Positions 1 through 9,204 of a stretch of DNA of 64,000 bases are shown piece by piece; position 1 is the stretch's first letter; each line of letters begins with the position of its first letter. This DNA is from Hypericibacter adhaerens. GTDB taxonomy: Bacteria; Pseudomonadota; Alphaproteobacteria; Dongiales; Dongiaceae. Position numbers and translations under genes: made by a program. A model generated the notes under the pieces. The model was not told the DNA's origin. It was given only the letters and a program-made list of their open reading frames with translations, and searched no databases. The DNA lies in the NCBI RefSeq assembly GCF_008728835.1, contig NZ_CP042582.1, positions 3,375,001-3,439,000 of the forward strand, given 5' to 3'.

Positions 1-316
1 AATCGGTGAAGCGATAGCGGGTGCGGCCTTCGCGGATCGCACCCAGCAGCGGGTTGCAGTCGAAGCAGATATAGTTGAAGGCCGAGCTTCCCTCCCAGCC
101 GCGCCGCGCGATCCGGCGGATGAAGCCGCCGGCCTTCCAGTGCGTCGCCGAGGTCAGCGGGCCCGACGGCCGGTAATAGATGCGTGTCTGGAGATAAGAG
201 GGGTCGAATGACGAGACGGCCTTGAAGAAGGCTTCGCTCGCGGCAACAGGGGTCGGCGCGGCCAGCACCGGCTCGGCGAGCGCCAACGCGATCGCCAATG
301 GCGTCAACTTGTCCAT
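1..316 (-). CDS. secreted protein of unknown function, 3' end outside the window
   Basis: The reading frame opens at an ATG preceded by a GGGGGA ribosome-binding site and runs off the left edge after 105 codons, so the C-terminus is missing. The first 20-25 residues are a hydrophobic stretch rich in Ala and Leu ending near VLAAP, which looks like a cleavable signal peptide. The mature part begins with EAFFKAVSSFD and later has a Cys-x-x-Cys pair (ICFDCNP) that could form a disulfide or bind metal. I do not recognise the family and assign no function. It is divergent from nothing on its left that can be seen; tRNA-Ser and its terminator lie upstream on the same strand. Confidence 0.6.
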   Translation of the reverse strand, partial: MDKLTPLAIALALAEPVLAAPTPVAASEAFFKAVSSFDPSYLQTRIYYRPSGPLTSATHWKAGGFIRRIARRGWEGSSAFNYICFDCNPLLGAIREGRTRYRFTD

Positions 317-487
317 TCAATCCCCCAGGGCTGGGCCCCCTGAGCCGGCGGCGGGTTTCCCCCTCGGATCGCACCGCCGGACTGTGGGTTCCATTTGCTA
401 CGCCAAATGCCGGCCCTTGTTAAGAGCGGCAAACCTTGTGCCCGCGTTTGCGCGAGGCTTCGGAGCGGCCATGAGCCTGCGGCCGGA

Positions 488-509
488 GAAAATGCCTACT
501 TCGTAGGCA
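488..509 (-). terminator. probable intrinsic terminator downstream of tRNA-Ser
   Basis: On the minus strand a perfect 7-bp stem (TGCCTAC / GTAGGCA) with a GAA loop is followed by TTTTC. It lies about 67 bases past the 3' end of the tRNA, in the direction of its transcription, so it most likely ends the tRNA transcript. Confidence 0.6.
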
Positions 510-575
510 CTGGCCGGAAAGCCGTTTCAGCGTCTTGGGGAACATCGCGCCCGGGCGCGACAAAGGTAAATAAGG

Positions 576-669
576 TGGCGGAGGGGATGGGATTCGAACC
601 CACGATAGGGCTTTAGGGCCCTATAACGGTTTAGCAAACCGCCGCCTTCAGCCACTCGGCCACCCCTCC
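576..669 (-). tRNA. tRNA-Ser(GCU), CCA end encoded
   Basis: The minus strand shows a class II tRNA. The 7-bp acceptor stem is GGAGGGG/CCCCTCC with discriminator G and an encoded CCA at 576-578. The D arm begins TGGCCGAGTGG and the anticodon loop is TTGCTAA (anticodon GCT, reading AGC/AGU serine codons). A long variable arm and the T arm GGTTCGAATCC complete it. The anticodon and the long variable arm together identify serine. Confidence 0.97.
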
Positions 670-718
670 GCACGACGAGAGGTTTGCCCCGGAAGGGGCC
701 ACGGCGTATGCCGGTGCC

Positions 719-747
719 GTCATAGGGGGTCCCCTCCCCTTTGTCAA
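719..747 (-). promoter_or_regulatory. promoter of tRNA-Ser
   Basis: The minus strand carries TTGACA (742-747), a 17-bp spacer and TATGAC (719-724). This is a near-consensus vegetative promoter about 50 bases upstream of the tRNA 5' end, so a leader of roughly 40 bases would be processed off. Confidence 0.75.
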
Positions 748-854
748 TTTTTCCACGCATTTCTGCGGTTCTGGCGGGGTGTCGCAGGCCCTCCGGGCGA
801 GCTTTCGGGGGCGCCCGAGATGCCGGCGCGGGGCCGCCCCGCCACCGAGCCGGT

Positions 855-1376
855 TCAGAACTGGAACAGCACGAAATGCAGGAGGGTCCCGTCGCTCACC
901 TGGCCGCTGCCCTGGGTGTCGGCCTGCTTGAAGCGGCGGTTGAGCTCCTCGACCACCTGGTCGCGCTCGACGCTGGTGGCGCCGCGCGGGCCGCCGAGGT
1001 CGTGGATCAGCCCGTCGCGGAACTCGTCCTGGCTGATGCTCCCGTCCTGGTTGGTGTCATAGGCGCTGACCGCCTGCGACACCTCGCTCGAGGCCACGGT
1101 CCCGTCATGGTTCCGGTCGAGGGTCTGGCGCTCGGCCTCGATCTCGGCGCTGGTCAATGTGCCGTTGTGATCGGTATCGAGCGCGTCGAAGGCGTCGAGA
1201 CCCGCCTTCATCCACTCCTCCTGCGTCACCACGCCGTTATGGTCGAGGTCGGCCTGGGTGAATTCCGGCGAGGACGGAGGCCCCGGCGTCGCGGTGCAGG
1301 CCGCGAGCGCCGACAGCAACGCCCCGCCCAGGAGAAAAGCGGCGGCCTGGAAGCCGCGATGTTTCGACGATGCCAT
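855..1376 (-). CDS. EF-hand calcium-binding lipoprotein
   Basis: The 173-residue product starts at an ATG with a GAGGGGGG element upstream. A TTG 57 bases earlier is less likely, because it would bury the signal peptide. The N-terminus is a lipoprotein signal with lipobox LAAC (Cys27), so the mature protein should be tethered to a membrane facing the periplasm. Four canonical 12-residue EF-hand loops follow at about 43-54, 67-78, 87-98 and 107-118, each with Asp at position 1, Gly at position 6 and Glu at position 12, so all four look able to bind calcium. The C-terminal 50 residues have no recognised motif. The partner or purpose is unknown; calcium buffering or sensing in the envelope is inference. 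It stands alone between tRNA-Ser and nhaA on the same strand. Confidence 0.85.
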   Translation of the reverse strand: MASSKHRGFQAAAFLLGGALLSALAACTATPGPPSSPEFTQADLDHNGVVTQEEWMKAGLDAFDALDTDHNGTLTSAEIEAERQTLDRNHDGTVASSEVSQAVSAYDTNQDGSISQDEFRDGLIHDLGGPRGATSVERDQVVEELNRRFKQADTQGSGQVSDGTLLHFVLFQF

Positions 1377-1455
1377 GATGACGGGCCCCCCTCGCCCGCG
1401 CCCAAGATTAAGCAGCCCGGCCGGCACCGGCAATCCGGCTTTTAGGGAGAGAGTC

Positions 1456-2658
1456 TCAGGCCGCGACCGGCGGCATGCGCGCGCTCAGCAGGCGTAGCCA
1501 GAGGTAGCCCACGATCGCCGACAGCAGGGAGCCCGCGAAGACGCCGAGGCGGATCGCGGTCGCATGCTCCAGATCCTCGAAGGCGAGCGAGCCGATGAAG
1601 AGGCTCATGGTGAAGCCGATCCCGGCCAGCATCGACACGCCGTAGAACGCGCCCCAGGTCAGGCCTTCCGGCCGGCGGCAGAGGCCGATTTTGACGGCGA
1701 TCCAGCCGACCCCGAAGATACCGATCTGCTTGCCGAGAAAGAGTCCGAGCGCGATCCCCAGCGAGAACGGCTCCACGAGGCTGCCCATCGAGATGCCGGC
1801 GAAGGAGACGCCGGCATTGGCAAAGGCGAAGATCGGCATGATCCCGAAGCTGACCCAGGGCAGCAGCATATGCTCGAGCCGTTCCAGCGGCGATTCCGCC
1901 TCCTCGCCGCGGCGCGGCGGCCGGATCGGGATGAAGATGGCGACGGTCACGCCCGCCAGGGTCGCATGGACGCCGGACTTGAGATCGCAGACCCAGATGA
2001 AGACGCCCAGCAGCAGATAGGGCGCGAGGCGCCGAATGCCGAGGCGATTGAGCGCCAGCAAGCCGAGGATGCCGAGGCCCGCGAGCCCGAGGGAGGCGTA
2101 GGAAAGATTGGCGGTATAGAACACGGCGATGATGATGATCGCCCCCAGATCGTCGATGATCGCCAGGGCGAGCAGGAAGATCTTGAGCGCCGCCGGCACG
2201 CGCGGCCCCAGCAGCGAGAGCACGCCCATGGCGAAAGCGATATCGGTCGCCGTGGGAATGGCCCAGCCGCGCAGCGCCACGGGATCATGCGCGTTGAGCA
2301 GATAGAAGATCAGCGCCGGGAAAGCCATCCCACCCAACGCGCAGTAACCGGGCAACGAAGCCCGATCCCAACTGGACAATTCCCCGACCACCAGCTCCCG
2401 CTTGATCTCCAGCCCGACCAGCAGGAAGAAGATCGCCATCAGCCCGTCATTGATCCAGAGCAGCAGCGGCTTGGCGATGATCAGCGCCCCGAATTGCACC
2501 ACGACTGGCAGGCCCAGCAGCGTGTCGTAGAGGCCGCTCAGCGGCGAGTTGGCGATGATCATCGCGAGCGCCGCCGTCATGACGAGAATGATCCCGCCGG
2601 CCGCCTCGAGCCTGAGGAAATCCCGGATCATCGAGACCGGCGAGGACAGTCCTGCCAT
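1456..2658 (-). CDS. nhaA: Na+/H+ antiporter NhaA
   Basis: The 400-residue protein is close to the usual NhaA length and is a polytopic inner-membrane antiporter that exports Na+ in exchange for protons, used in sodium and alkaline-pH homeostasis. The family signature is present: TATDIAFA around residues 136-143, and the ion-binding Asp pair in AIIDDLGAI at residues 169-170, equivalent to Asp163/Asp164 of the E. coli enzyme. The N-terminus (RLEAAGGIILV) and the FLLVGLEIKRE segment are also typical. It starts 22 bases after the stop of the upstream DUF502 gene on the same strand, so the two are probably co-transcribed. Nothing odd is visible. Confidence 0.96.
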   Translation of the reverse strand: MAGLSSPVSMIRDFLRLEAAGGIILVMTAALAMIIANSPLSGLYDTLLGLPVVVQFGALIIAKPLLLWINDGLMAIFFLLVGLEIKRELVVGELSSWDRASLPGYCALGGMAFPALIFYLLNAHDPVALRGWAIPTATDIAFAMGVLSLLGPRVPAALKIFLLALAIIDDLGAIIIIAVFYTANLSYASLGLAGLGILGLLALNRLGIRRLAPYLLLGVFIWVCDLKSGVHATLAGVTVAIFIPIRPPRRGEEAESPLERLEHMLLPWVSFGIMPIFAFANAGVSFAGISMGSLVEPFSLGIALGLFLGKQIGIFGVGWIAVKIGLCRRPEGLTWGAFYGVSMLAGIGFTMSLFIGSLAFEDLEHATAIRLGVFAGSLLSAIVGYLWLRLLSARMPPVAA

Positions 2659-2679
2659 GGGCGTTCCTTGCAGGCGGCG

Positions 2680-3366
2680 TCAGGACGATTGCCGGGCAAC
2701 GGGAGGGGCTCCGCGCCGGCGATAATGCACATTGTCCGGCGAGGTCGTGCCGCCGGTGACGATGAAGGCCATGGCCTGGTCCACGGTCCAGTCGGTGAAG
2801 ATGATGTCCTTGACCGGCACGATCTCGACATAGCCCGAGGTCGGGTTGGGCGAGGTCGGCACATAGACCGCCGCCAGCTCCTCGCCGCTGTCGATATCGC
2901 GGATGATCCGGGTCACCAATCCCACCGCCTTCATGTCCGGCGAAGGGAAATCGATCAGCACCACCTGCTGTCCCTTGGCGCCGCTCTGGTCGATCACGGT
3001 CAGGAGCCGCTTGATGCTGCGATAGATGGTCTCGACAAAGGGGATCCGCCCGATCAGCGCCTCGAAGAGATGGATGATCCGCCGGCCGAAGACCCTGGTC
3101 GCCGCCCAGCCCAGCAGATAGAGGAAGAGCAGGACGATCACGATGGCGGCCACCGACTGCACGCCGGAATCCAACAGCCAGCTCGACAGGAACGGGTAGC
3201 GCTGGCTCAGGCCCAGCGCCAGGGCGTTGGCCCAGGGCCGGCCGACCCGCGAGAGGTTGTCGAAGAGGAACTGCAGGATGAGCCAGGTCACGGTCAGGGG
3301 TGCCGCGGTCAGGAGACCGACGATCAGATAACGCCCCGTGGACCGGATCGGCTGGTTTGCGGCCAT
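2680..3366 (-). CDS. DUF502 family membrane protein
   Basis: The 228-residue protein belongs to DUF502, a widespread bacterial family without a settled function. Two transmembrane segments are visible, roughly residues 12-36 (rich in Leu and Val, with TWLILQF) and 68-92 (IVIVLLFLYLLGW). A conserved soluble domain follows with the family-typical PFVETIYRSIKR, TSPNPTSGY and DWTVDQAM segments. The chosen ATG has GAAGGG about 10 bases upstream; an upstream ATG would add only seven residues. It lies immediately before nhaA on the same strand, and a link to ion or envelope homeostasis would be inference from that position only. Confidence 0.85.
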   Translation of the reverse strand: MAANQPIRSTGRYLIVGLLTAAPLTVTWLILQFLFDNLSRVGRPWANALALGLSQRYPFLSSWLLDSGVQSVAAIVIVLLFLYLLGWAATRVFGRRIIHLFEALIGRIPFVETIYRSIKRLLTVIDQSGAKGQQVVLIDFPSPDMKAVGLVTRIIRDIDSGEELAAVYVPTSPNPTSGYVEIVPVKDIIFTDWTVDQAMAFIVTGGTTSPDNVHYRRRGAPPVARQSS

Positions 3367-3511
3367 TGTGGGAAATCTTCCCTTCACCGTCGCGGGCGGC
3401 AGATTCGCGATCCCGTCGCGGGCGCGAATCCGGCTCGTCTGTCGAATCGCGATTCTAAACGCCCGAGAGAGGCAGGGAAACCCCGGGCCCTGGTTGCAGC
3501 AACCCGCCGCG

Positions 3512-4405
3512 TCAGCGGCGCTGCTCGCGAATCATCTTGATGATGCCGGAGAAGTCCGCGCCGCCGTTGCCCGCCTTGACGAAGGACTCGTAGAGATTGG
3601 CCGCATGCTGACCGAGCGCGGTATCGACGGTGGTCTGCTGCGCTGCCGCCTGCGACAGCAGCAGATCCTTGAGCATCAGCTCGGCGGCGAAGCCGGGCTT
3701 GTAGTCGCGATTGGCGGGCGAGGTCGGCACCGGCCCCGGCACCGGACAATAGCTGGTGAGCGACCAGCATTGGCCCGAGGATTTGGACGCGACGTCGAAC
3801 AGCCGCTGCGCCTCGAGCCCGAGCTTCTCGGCCAGCACGAAGGCCTCGCCGACCGCGATCATCGAGATGCCGAGAATCATGTTGTTGCAGATCTTGGCGG
3901 CCTGGCCGGTGCCGGCGCCGCCGGTATGGATGATGGTCCGGCCCATTTTCTCGAGGATCGGCCTCGCGCGCTCGAAGGCGGTGGAAGAGCCCCCCACCAT
4001 GAAGGTCAAGGTCGCCGCCTCGGCCCCGCCCGTGCCGCCCGAGACCGGGGCATCCAGCACCTGCTTGCCGTTGTTCTGCGCCGCCCGCGCCACGTCGCGC
4101 GCGGTCTTCACATCGATGGTGGAGCAGTCGATCAGCAAGGTATCGGGCCTCACGGCCGCGATGATGCCGGTATCGCCCAGATAGACGCTCGCCACATGCT
4201 GACCCGCCGGCAGCATGGTGATGACGACATCGCTGGCCGCGGCCGCGTCGTTGGGGGAAGCCGCCGCCTCGGCACCGGCCGCGACGACGCTCTTCAGCGA
4301 ATCCGCATTGACGTCGTAGGCGCTGAGCTTGAAGCCCGCCTTCAGCAGATTGCGGGCCATGGGGCCGCCCATATTGCCGGTGCCGATGAAGCCGATGCTG
4401 GTCAT
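3512..4405 (-). CDS. mmsB: 3-hydroxyisobutyrate dehydrogenase (NAD-dependent)
   Basis: The 297-residue product has the length and layout of the beta-hydroxyacid dehydrogenase family. The N-terminal Rossmann motif GFIGTGNMGGPMA occupies residues 5-17, the substrate-binding signature DAPVSGGTGGA residues 119-129, and the catalytic lysine sits in GQAAKICNN (Lys171). In valine breakdown it oxidises 3-hydroxyisobutyrate to methylmalonate semialdehyde in the cytoplasm. It lies 22 bases downstream of the 3-hydroxyisobutyryl-CoA hydrolase gene, whose product is its substrate, and this context chooses MmsB over glyoxylate or tartronate-semialdehyde reductases of the same fold. The next enzyme, methylmalonate-semialdehyde dehydrogenase (mmsA), is not in the window. 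Confidence 0.92.
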   Translation of the reverse strand: MTSIGFIGTGNMGGPMARNLLKAGFKLSAYDVNADSLKSVVAAGAEAAASPNDAAAASDVVITMLPAGQHVASVYLGDTGIIAAVRPDTLLIDCSTIDVKTARDVARAAQNNGKQVLDAPVSGGTGGAEAATLTFMVGGSSTAFERARPILEKMGRTIIHTGGAGTGQAAKICNNMILGISMIAVGEAFVLAEKLGLEAQRLFDVASKSSGQCWSLTSYCPVPGPVPTSPANRDYKPGFAAELMLKDLLLSQAAAQQTTVDTALGQHAANLYESFVKAGNGGADFSGIIKMIREQRR

Positions 4406-4427
4406 GGTTTGCTCCCTGGTCCGATCG

Positions 4428-5465
4428 TCAGCCGAGATCGAGCGGCGGGCCCTCGGCGGGCTCGAAATAGCGGGTGATGACGTCTTCCCGCACCTGATCG
4501 AGATGGGGCGGATTCCAGCGCGGCCGGTTGTCCTTGTCGACCAGCAGCGCGCGCACGCCTTCCGCGAAATCGGAATGTTCGTCCATCCGGCTCACGATGC
4601 CCCACTCCCTGCGGATGCAGTCCTCGAACGCCTGCCGGCGTCCTTCGCGCAACAGGCGGAAGGTGAGCGCCATCGAGGTCGGCGATCGGGTCGACAAGGT
4701 CGCGAGCACCGACTGGGCGAAGGCGCCCGGGTCGGCCGCAAGGCTCGCCATCACCGCCCCCAGGCTCGGCTGGCCGAAATGCCGGTCGATCTCGGCGCGC
4801 TGCTCCAGGATCGGGGCCGGCCCCGGATCCTGCGCATGATGCCCGATCACGCGCTCGATCGGATCGCCGCCATGGGCCAGCCCGGCCTCGAGCGCGTCCA
4901 GCCCGGCGCGCTTCACATGATGGGTGCCGAAGCCCACGGCCACGGAATCGGCGGCACCCAGCCGCGCGCCGGTGAGGCCGAGATAGAGGCCGATCTCGCC
5001 CGGCATGCGCGGCAGCAGATAGGAGGCACCCACGTCGGGCACCAGCCCGATCGCCGTCTCCGGCATGGCGAAGGCGACATGCTCGCTGACGATGCGATGG
5101 CTGCCATGGGCGGAGACTCCCACGCCGCCGCCCATGACGATGCCGTCCACGAGCGCGATATAGGGCTTGGGATAGTGCCGGATCAGCGCATTGAGCCGAT
5201 ATTCGTCGCGCCAATATTGGCGCATGAAGGCGGGCCCCTTCTCCGTGAATTGCCGCACGTCGCCGCCCGCGCAGAAGGCGCGCTCGCCGGCCTGGCGGAT
5301 CACGATGGCGGCCACCTCCTTGTCCTCCGACCATTCGCGCAGCGCCGCCTCGATGGCCAGCGACATGCCGTGATTGAGCGCGTTGAGCGCTTTGGGCCGG
5401 TTGAGGAGAATCCGGCCGAGCCGGCCCTCGCGCGACAGGACGACGTCCGACTGGGTCATATTCAT
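4428..5465 (-). CDS. 3-hydroxyisobutyryl-CoA hydrolase, crotonase fold
   Basis: The 345-residue protein is of the enoyl-CoA hydratase/isomerase superfamily but longer than true hydratases (about 260), as is typical of 3-hydroxyisobutyryl-CoA hydrolase (EC 3.1.2.4). The motif [11 protein letters not shown] near residues 63-73 builds the oxyanion hole, and [13 protein letters not shown] with [13 protein letters not shown] around 105-135 supplies the catalytic Glu region found in the hydrolase group. It removes CoA from 3-hydroxyisobutyryl-CoA in valine catabolism. The start codon overlaps the stop of the acyl-CoA dehydrogenase gene by four bases (ATGA), which argues for translational coupling, and mmsB follows. 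A second in-frame ATG lies two codons later. Confidence 0.9.
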   Translation of the reverse strand: MNMTQSDVVLSREGRLGRILLNRPKALNALNHGMSLAIEAALREWSEDKEVAAIVIRQAGERAFCAGGDVRQFTEKGPAFMRQYWRDEYRLNALIRHYPKPYIALVDGIVMGGGVGVSAHGSHRIVSEHVAFAMPETAIGLVPDVGASYLLPRMPGEIGLYLGLTGARLGAADSVAVGFGTHHVKRAGLDALEAGLAHGGDPIERVIGHHAQDPGPAPILEQRAEIDRHFGQPSLGAVMASLAADPGAFAQSVLATLSTRSPTSMALTFRLLREGRRQAFEDCIRREWGIVSRMDEHSDFAEGVRALLVDKDNRPRWNPPHLDQVREDVITRYFEPAEGPPLDLG

Positions 5466-6613
5466 GCGAGCGCCATGCCGGCCATCAGGCGCCGCGCGAC
5501 GATCACACGCATGATCTCGTTGGTACCCTCCAGGATCTGATGGACCCGGGCGTCGCGCAGGAAGCGCTCGACCGGATAGTCCTTGAGATAGCCATAGCCG
5601 CCATGGAGCTGCAGCGCCTCGTTGCAGATGGCGAAGCCCGCGTCGGTGGCGAAGCGCTTGGCCATCGCGCAATAGGCCGTGGCCTCGGGATCCTTGGCAT
5701 CGAGCCTGGCCGCGGCCCCTCGGATCATGAGCCGCGCCGCCTCGAGCTCGGTCGCCATGTCGGCGAGCTTGAACTGCACCGACTGGAACTCGTTCAACGG
5801 ATGGCCGAACTGCTTGCGGGTCGCGACATGCTCGCGCGCCAGCTCGAGACAGGCGCGGGCGGCCCCCAGCGAGCAGGCGCCGATATTGATGCGGCCGCCA
5901 TCGAGCCCGCCCATGGCGATGCTGAAGCCCTGCCCCTCCTCACCCAGCCGATTGGCAACCGGCACGCGGGCGTTCTCGAAGATCACCATCGCGGTGGGCT
6001 GTGCGTTCCAGCCCAGCTTGCGCTCCTGCTTGCCGAAGGAAAGGCCGGGCGTGCCCTTCTCGATCACCAGGCAGGAGATCCCCTTCGGCCCCTCGGCGCC
6101 GGTCCGCACCATGCAGACATAGAGGTCCGAGCGCCCGCCGCCGGAGATGAAGGCCTTCGTGCCGTTGAGGATGTAATGATCGCCCTGGCGCTCGGCGCGG
6201 GTCTTGAGGGCGGCGGCATCCGATCCCGAGCCGGGCTCGGTCAGGCAGTAGCTCGCGATCTTCGCCATCCGGCACATGTCGGGCAGGTAGCGTCGGCGCT
6301 GCTCGGACGAGCCGAAGCGGTCGATCATCCAGCTCGCCATGTTGTGGATCGAGAGGAAGGCTGCCGTGGTGGTGCAGCCGGCCGCGAGCTCCTCGAAGAT
6401 CAGCGCCGCCGCCAGCCGGTTCAGCGCCGAGCCGCCCACGTCTTCGGCCACATAGATGGCGGCGAGGCCGAGCGAGGCCGCTTCCCGGAGCTCGGCCTCC
6501 GGAAAGACCTTCTCCTCGTCCCAACGCGCGGCTTGCGGCGCCAGCCGCTCCGTCGCAAAGCCGCGTGCGGTCGCCTGAATGGCGGCCAGCTCCGGCGTCA
6601 GTGTCAGATCCAT
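5462..6613 (-). CDS. acyl-CoA dehydrogenase, probably isobutyryl-CoA dehydrogenase
   Basis: The 383-residue flavoenzyme has the family's usual length. The helical N-domain is followed by the FAD/substrate signature [12 protein letters not shown] near residue 134, and the C-terminal segment has [13 protein letters not shown] and [11 protein letters not shown], which carries the catalytic-base glutamate of this subfamily. It would oxidise a short branched acyl-CoA with electrons passed to ETF. It is the first gene of an operon with 3-hydroxyisobutyryl-CoA hydrolase (4-base overlap) and mmsB, so isobutyryl-CoA from valine is the most likely substrate. Substrate assignment rests on context; the family itself is certain. 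No enoyl-CoA hydratase for the intermediate step lies beside it. Confidence 0.9.
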   Translation of the reverse strand: MDLTLTPELAAIQATARGFATERLAPQAARWDEEKVFPEAELREAASLGLAAIYVAEDVGGSALNRLAAALIFEELAAGCTTTAAFLSIHNMASWMIDRFGSSEQRRRYLPDMCRMAKIASYCLTEPGSGSDAAALKTRAERQGDHYILNGTKAFISGGGRSDLYVCMVRTGAEGPKGISCLVIEKGTPGLSFGKQERKLGWNAQPTAMVIFENARVPVANRLGEEGQGFSIAMGGLDGGRINIGACSLGAARACLELAREHVATRKQFGHPLNEFQSVQFKLADMATELEAARLMIRGAAARLDAKDPEATAYCAMAKRFATDAGFAICNEALQLHGGYGYLKDYPVERFLRDARVHQILEGTNEIMRVIVARRLMAGMALA

Positions 6614-6926
6614 GCCCTCGGTCTCCAGCTTGCTTTCAACGGGACGCGTCGTCGGAGAGTCGCCCTGTTCGTCCGGCGATGAGACTATCCGGCGATGATC
6701 GGGCGGCCAAAGACCCTAAAGATAATGTGTCCATGCGCGCGGCGAAGGCATGGACGACAGTCACCGGATTGTCTCAGGCCCCATGCTACCGATATTCTCC
6801 ACAAATATATCGTGTTACTTCAGGGCCCTCACCGACTGGAGCGAGTGAGGGTGGCTCATTCCAAACACGGGCGCAGCCGATGACAAGAGCGATGCCGCCG
6901 GAAGGCGATCCGGAAGACCGAACGGC
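6614..6926 (+). other. divergent intergenic region between the valine operon and fixL
   Basis: No gene is visible in these 313 bases. A weak promoter-like pair reading toward fixL is TTGTCT near 6769 and GATATT near 6791. An inverted repeat CCCTCAC (6826-6832) / GTGAGGG (6845-6851) could form a hairpin in the fixL leader. I see no FixK-type TTGA-N6-TCAA box here. Confidence 0.4.
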
Positions 6927-8042
6927 ATGAGCGAAGAGCAAGCCCCCCGGCTGCAATCCATCGTCAATGCCGTCCCCGACGCCATCATCACCATCGATCG
7001 CGACGGCATCATCGATTTCTTCAACCCCGCGGCTGAGCGCATGTTCGGCTACCGTGCGGAAGAGGTGATCGGCCAGAACGTCAAGATCCTGATGCCGGCG
7101 CCCTATCGCGAGCAGCATGACGGCTATCTCTCGCGCTACCTGAAGACGGGCGAGAAGCGGATCCTGGGCATCGGGCGCATCGTCGTCGGCAAGCGCAAGG
7201 ACGGCAGCACCTTTCCGATGGAGCTCGCGGTCGGCGAAGCCTCGATGGACGGCCGCCCCGTCTTCGCCGGCCTGATCCGCGACATCTCCGAGCGCCAAGC
7301 CATCGAACGGCGGCTGCACGAGCTGCAGGCGGACCTGATCCACGTGTCGCGCATGAGCGCCATGGGCGACCTCGCCTCGGCCCTCGCCCACGAGCTGAAC
7401 CAGCCCTTGACCGCCATCAACAACTACGTGCTGTCGGCGCAGCGGCTGCTGCAGGGATCGCCGGAACAGCAGAAACGTGCCGCCGATATCCTGACGAAGG
7501 TGTCCGGGCAGGCGATGCGGGCCGGCGAGATCATCCGGCATTTGCGGAAATTCATTCAGCGGCATGAGCCGGAACGGGCCGCCTTCGATATCAACCAGGT
7601 CATCGACGAGGCCTCCGCCCTCGCCTTCATCGGGATGCGGGAACGGAACATCGAGGTCCAGTTCGAGCGCGGCGCGGCGCTGCCGTCGGTGACGATCGAC
7701 AAGGTCCAGATCCAGCAGGTCGTCATCAATCTCATCCGCAACGGCGTCGATGCCATGGAGGGCGTGGCGCGCCGCAAGCTGACCCTGACCACGGCGCGGG
7801 ATGCCCGGAATCTCCGGGTCAGCGTCGCCGACACCGGGCCCGGCGTGTTGCCCGAGGTCGCGGACCGCCTGTTCATGCCGTTCGTGACCACCAAGGCCGA
7901 GGGCATGGGCGTCGGCCTTTCGATCAGCCGCACGATCGTCGAGAGCCATGGCGGCATGCTCTGGTTCGAGAGCAACGCCGATGTTGGCGCCACCTTCCAT
8001 CTGACGCTGCCGATCCGGGACGCCGATGACGATGGCGCCTGA
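6927..8042 (+). CDS. fixL: oxygen-sensing histidine kinase FixL
   Basis: The 371-residue kinase starts with a heme-binding PAS domain (about 8-125) closely resembling FixL. The proximal heme ligand fits His64 in [10 protein letters not shown], and Arg84 in [10 protein letters not shown] matches the distal arginine that senses bound O2. A HisKA domain with phospho-acceptor His155 ([11 protein letters not shown]) and an HATPase domain ([27 protein letters not shown]) follow. There is no transmembrane segment, so this is a soluble, single-PAS FixL. When deoxygenated it should phosphorylate FixJ, whose gene overlaps its 3' end. The downstream Fnr-type regulator gene preceded by FixJ-like sites completes the usual microaerobic cascade. 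Confidence 0.94.
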   Translation: MSEEQAPRLQSIVNAVPDAIITIDRDGIIDFFNPAAERMFGYRAEEVIGQNVKILMPAPYREQHDGYLSRYLKTGEKRILGIGRIVVGKRKDGSTFPMELAVGEASMDGRPVFAGLIRDISERQAIERRLHELQADLIHVSRMSAMGDLASALAHELNQPLTAINNYVLSAQRLLQGSPEQQKRAADILTKVSGQAMRAGEIIRHLRKFIQRHEPERAAFDINQVIDEASALAFIGMRERNIEVQFERGAALPSVTIDKVQIQQVVINLIRNGVDAMEGVARRKLTLTTARDARNLRVSVADTGPGVLPEVADRLFMPFVTTKAEGMGVGLSISRTIVESHGGMLWFESNADVGATFHLTLPIRDADDDGA

Positions 8043-8661
8043 GGGCATCGTCTATATCGTCGATGACGACGAGGCCGTCCGCGACTCGCTGGTCATGCTG
8101 CTCGAATCCCGCGGCCACCGGACCTCGAGCTTCGCCTCCGCCGAGGCGTTCCTGGGCGCGGTCGCGACACCCTCCCTTCCCGGATGCCTGCTGCTGGACG
8201 TCAACATGCCCGGTACCGGCGGCCTCGGCCTGCTGGGAGAGATCGGGCGGATCGCGCCGCGGCTGCCGGTCCTGATGATCACCGGCCGGGGCGAGGTGGC
8301 GATCGCCGTACAGGCCATGAAGGCGGGCGCCAGGGATTTCCTCGAGAAGCCGCTCGATCCCGACACGCTGTTCGCCCTGGTCGACCAGGCGCTCGCCGCC
8401 TCCGCGCAAGCTGCCCAGGCCGAGGAGGAACGCTCGAAGGCCCAGGCCTCGCTCGACCGCCTGACGCCGCGCGAACGCTCCGTTTTCGACCGCCTGGCCG
8501 AGGGCAAGACCAACAAGCAGGTCGCGGCCGAGCTCAATATCAGCCCCCGGACGATCGAGATCCATCGCGCCAAGCTGATGGAGAAGCTTCGGGTGACCAG
8601 CGTTTCGGAGCTGATCGGCCTTTCGGCGAGGATCGACAGCGGCCGCAAGGATAGGCTTTGA
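8026..8661 (+). CDS. fixJ: response regulator FixJ
   Basis: The 211-residue regulator has an N-terminal receiver domain ([14 protein letters not shown], phospho-acceptor Asp58 in LLLDVNMPG, Thr and Lys in MITGRG and FLEKPLD) and a C-terminal LuxR/FixJ-type helix-turn-helix around 145-205 ([28 protein letters not shown]). It is the partner of FixL and activates fixK-type promoters under low oxygen. Its start overlaps the end of fixL by 17 bases, so the two are translationally coupled; a second ATG two codons later is an alternative start. Likely targets are the two FixJ-like sites at 9205-9227. Confidence 0.94.
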   Translation: MTMAPEGIVYIVDDDEAVRDSLVMLLESRGHRTSSFASAEAFLGAVATPSLPGCLLLDVNMPGTGGLGLLGEIGRIAPRLPVLMITGRGEVAIAVQAMKAGARDFLEKPLDPDTLFALVDQALAASAQAAQAEEERSKAQASLDRLTPRERSVFDRLAEGKTNKQVAAELNISPRTIEIHRAKLMEKLRVTSVSELIGLSARIDSGRKDRL

Positions 8662-8693
8662 TTCCGCGCACCCTCCGGCCGAGGCGGTGCCGG

Positions 8694-8707
8694 CTGACTT
8701 AGATCAA
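8694..8707 (+). promoter_or_regulatory. degenerate Fnr/FixK-type half-conserved box
   Basis: CTGACTTAGATCAA fits the TTGAT-N4-ATCAA pattern with a perfect right half and a 3-of-5 left half. It sits 54 bases ahead of the preferred ATG of the receiver gene at 8761, a plausible activator distance. Evidence is a motif match only. Confidence 0.35.
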
Positions 8708-8760
8708 GGCGAAACGGAAGCCGGCGGTGTTTCATGGGCGGCGCTGAAAGCGATAGATCC

Positions 8761-9132
8761 ATGACCCGCGACAACCAAACCATCTGCGTCATCGACGATG
8801 CTGAAGCCGTGCGGGATTCACTCCAGCTCCTGCTGGAGCTCGAATCCTTCACCGTGAAGGCGTTTGAGACCTGCGAGGATTTCCTGGCCTGGCTGCCGGG
8901 CAAGAGCGCCTTGTGCCTGGTCCTGGATCTTCATCTCCCGGGCATGAGCGGGTTCGAGCTCTTGGAGCACCTGGCCGCCGAGGGGCGCTCCTATCCGACG
9001 ATCCTCATGACCGGACGCTCCGACCGGACGGTGCAGCAGCAGGCCCGGGAGCTGGGCGCCCTGACGCTCCTGGACAAGCCGATCGATTTCCCGCGCCTGA
9101 TGGAAGCGCTGGACCAAGCCACCGCGCACTGA
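8761..9132 (+). CDS. stand-alone receiver-domain response regulator
   Basis: The 123-residue product is a single CheY-like receiver with no output domain. ICVIDDAEAVRDSL carries the acidic pocket, Asp56 in CLVLDLHLPG is the phospho-acceptor, and TGRSD and LDKPID supply the conserved Thr and Lys. An upstream in-frame ATG at 8734 would add nine residues without a better ribosome site. It lies between fixJ and the fixK-type regulator. Single-receiver proteins next to FixLJ can act as phosphate sinks or as competing substrates of the kinase, and that role is inference here. A weak Fnr-type box lies just upstream, so feedback from the FixK-type regulator is possible. Confidence 0.85.
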   Translation: MTRDNQTICVIDDAEAVRDSLQLLLELESFTVKAFETCEDFLAWLPGKSALCLVLDLHLPGMSGFELLEHLAAEGRSYPTILMTGRSDRTVQQQARELGALTLLDKPIDFPRLMEALDQATAH

Positions 9133-9204
9133 ATTTTCCTTTTCTGTCCGTACATTAGGCACTGGCGCGCAGCGTCCTGCAAGCGGGGGGCGGCGCTCGC
9201 GGCC

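Noticed and set aside
222-506. A rightward 94-codon gene near the left edge
   Set aside because: It is antisense to the signal peptide of the partial secreted protein, lacks a ribosome site and has no recognisable features.
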